From NCBI GenBank assembly GCA_023139025.1, contig JAGLOH010000134.1, positions 1 through 6,314 on the forward strand: a stretch of 6,314 bases of DNA, written 5' to 3'. Positions 5,633 to 6,314 of the stretch are shown here, in pieces. The translations under genes and the position numbers were made by a program. The number at the start of each line of letters is the position of its first letter. Position 1 is the stretch's first letter. Below the pieces are notes generated by a model. It was not told where the DNA came from, did no database searches, and saw only the letters and a list, made by a program, of their open reading frames with translations. This DNA comes from Candidatus Heimdallarchaeota archaeon. Lineage in GTDB: Archaea; Asgardarchaeota; Heimdallarchaeia; Heimdallarchaeales; Heimdallarchaeaceae.

Positions 5633-5638
5633 ATAACT
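5630..5638 (-). promoter_or_regulatory. TATA-like box overlapping the first ATG of the acidic-protein gene
   Basis: On the - strand this reads AGTTATATG, where the final ATG is the first candidate start codon. Its centre is about 26 bases before the second in-frame ATG at 5608. If it is the promoter, the transcript begins at or next to ATG 5608 and the first ATG is not translated. Confidence 0.4.
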
Positions 5639-5662
5639 TATTCGTAAAATAGCTCACTTTGA

Positions 5663-5674
5663 TACCTTAAGATA
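5663..5674. promoter_or_regulatory. Imperfect palindrome in the divergent intergenic region
   Basis: TACCTTAAGATA pairs at 5 of 6 positions around a central CTTAAG. It lies between the divergent genes at 5632 and 5718. GATAC is also repeated with a 10-base step at 5661 and 5671. It could be an operator for both genes, but so short and AT-rich a match may be chance. The rest of this 85-base gap shows no convincing TATA box for the + strand gene. Confidence 0.2.
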
Positions 5675-5717
5675 CTAAATAAGTAAATTTCTTAAAGAGA
5701 TAAGATTATCGAATACT

Positions 5718-6224
5718 ATGTTTGAACAGCTACAGCTACCTGTTGAGTTATCGAAATTAATGGTGTCTATCACTCCTATACTAGGAATTAGTGGAAACAT
5801 TGAGAATCACAAATTATATGTTTTTTCAAAATATTTTCCTATTAACAACAATAGATTAGTTATATCTTTTTCAGAGTGGGAAATACCTAAGGAGATCACT
5901 CTGAATGTTCTAAGGAAAGGTGAAGATTCAAAAATTCTAGCAGCACTCACAAATCAGTCACTTGAAATAGAGAATCTGAAGAAGGGTTCAAATTTTGAAA
6001 CACCTCTTTATATTCATTCAGTCATATCATTTGGAGCAAAATTAGTTCAAGTTCTTAACGTTGATGAAGAGGAATTTCTTGCCATCTTTGAAGTTGTTCA
6101 AGCTAGTGGTGTTGCAGGTTTAGACCCAGATTTTAATGATGCGATTACCTTAGCAAAAACTTTAGAAGTCATGTCTTTAACAGCTGTTGACACCTACGTT
6201 ATCAAAAGAAAACTAGAAAAATAG
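5718..6224 (+). CDS. Protein of unknown function, 168 residues
   Basis: I do not recognise this protein. It has no signal peptide or clear membrane helix. The N-terminal half looks beta-rich (SKLMVSITPILGISGNI, HKLYVFSKYF, NRLVISFSEWEIP, EITLNVLRKG). A polar helix-like stretch follows (KILAALTNQSLEIENLKKG), then LYIHSVISFGAKLVQVLNVD and a helical C-terminus (FLAIFEVVQASGVAGLD, then DAITLAKTLEVMSLTAVDTY), ending in the basic segment KRKLEK. The ATG at 5718 has no Shine-Dalgarno sequence, and the TATA-like sequence TAAATTTC at 5684-5691 is weak. It may be leaderless. Coding character is supported by its length and by base composition like its neighbours. A small basic ORF follows after 12 bases on the same strand, so the two are probably co-transcribed. 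Confidence 0.65.
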   Translation: MFEQLQLPVELSKLMVSITPILGISGNIENHKLYVFSKYFPINNNRLVISFSEWEIPKEITLNVLRKGEDSKILAALTNQSLEIENLKKGSNFETPLYIHSVISFGAKLVQVLNVDEEEFLAIFEVVQASGVAGLDPDFNDAITLAKTLEVMSLTAVDTYVIKRKLEK

Positions 6225-6236
6225 AATAGTGATTAC

Positions 6237-6314
6237 ATGAGTTTTTCAAAGAAGAAAAAATATGTGAAGTATCAGCTGAGTTACAAACAAAAACAGAAGT
6301 TGTTTAAATTAGCT
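6237..6314 (+). CDS. N-terminal fragment of a very basic protein, cut by the window end
   Basis: An ATG at 6237 opens a frame of 26 codons that is still open at the last base. The start is MSFSKKKKYVKYQLSYKQKQ, with about 10 Lys, and suggests a nucleic-acid-binding or ribosome-associated protein or simply a basic tail; no family can be named. AGTGA at 6228-6232 lies 4 bases before the ATG, the same spacing as the GGTGA of ftcD, and is one base off that motif. It starts 12 bases after the previous stop. Chance read-through cannot be ruled out with so few codons. Confidence 0.45.
   Translation, partial: MSFSKKKKYVKYQLSYKQKQKLFKLA

Noticed and set aside
1..6314. Search for CRISPR arrays, tRNAs, terminal inverted repeats, transposases and defence or toxin-antitoxin modules
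   Set aside because: No regularly spaced repeats, cloverleaf-like sequences, transposase motifs or recognised defence domains were seen on either strand. Gene content is mainly metabolic.

Overview
The window looks like ordinary chromosomal DNA of an AT-rich (about one-third GC by eye) archaeon. The evidence for archaea is in the gene starts. TATA-box-like octamers lie a fixed 28-29 bases upstream of two ATG codons that have no Shine-Dalgarno sequence, which is leaderless geometry. Other starts use a GGTG(A) ribosome-binding motif. Genes end in pyrimidine/T-rich tracts rather than hairpins. An Asgard-type archaeon is my best guess from base composition and gene content, but the window has no marker gene to prove it.

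Left part (1-3300, all + strand): the C-terminal end of a membrane transporter, probably MFS (ends at 244); an L-lysine 6-aminotransferase (lat); then glutamate formiminotransferase (ftcD) and formimidoyl-THF cyclodeaminase (fchA), separated by one base. This is an amino-acid catabolism block. Lat removes the epsilon-amino group of lysine and passes it to 2-oxoglutarate, giving glutamate. FtcD and FchA together turn formiminoglutamate (from histidine) and tetrahydrofolate into glutamate, ammonia and 5,10-methenyl-THF. Both branches produce glutamate, and the second feeds the one-carbon pool. The hut genes that make formiminoglutamate are not in the window.

Right part (3300-6314): a GNAT acetyltransferase on the - strand, convergent with fchA; a conserved protein of unknown function with a leaderless promoter; a Nudix hydrolase of the CoA-pyrophosphatase type; an acidic, probably helical protein of unknown function on the - strand, ending two bases from the Nudix gene; divergent from it, another unknown protein of 168 residues; and the first 26 codons of a very basic protein cut by the window end. 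These look like independent short transcription units, except the last two + strand genes, which are probably co-transcribed.

I found no mobile element, CRISPR array, rRNA or tRNA. I do not see a clearly new multi-gene system. The best leads are an actinobacterial-type Lat beside the split FTCD pair, start-codon revisions supported by promoter spacing, and three unrecognised protein genes.
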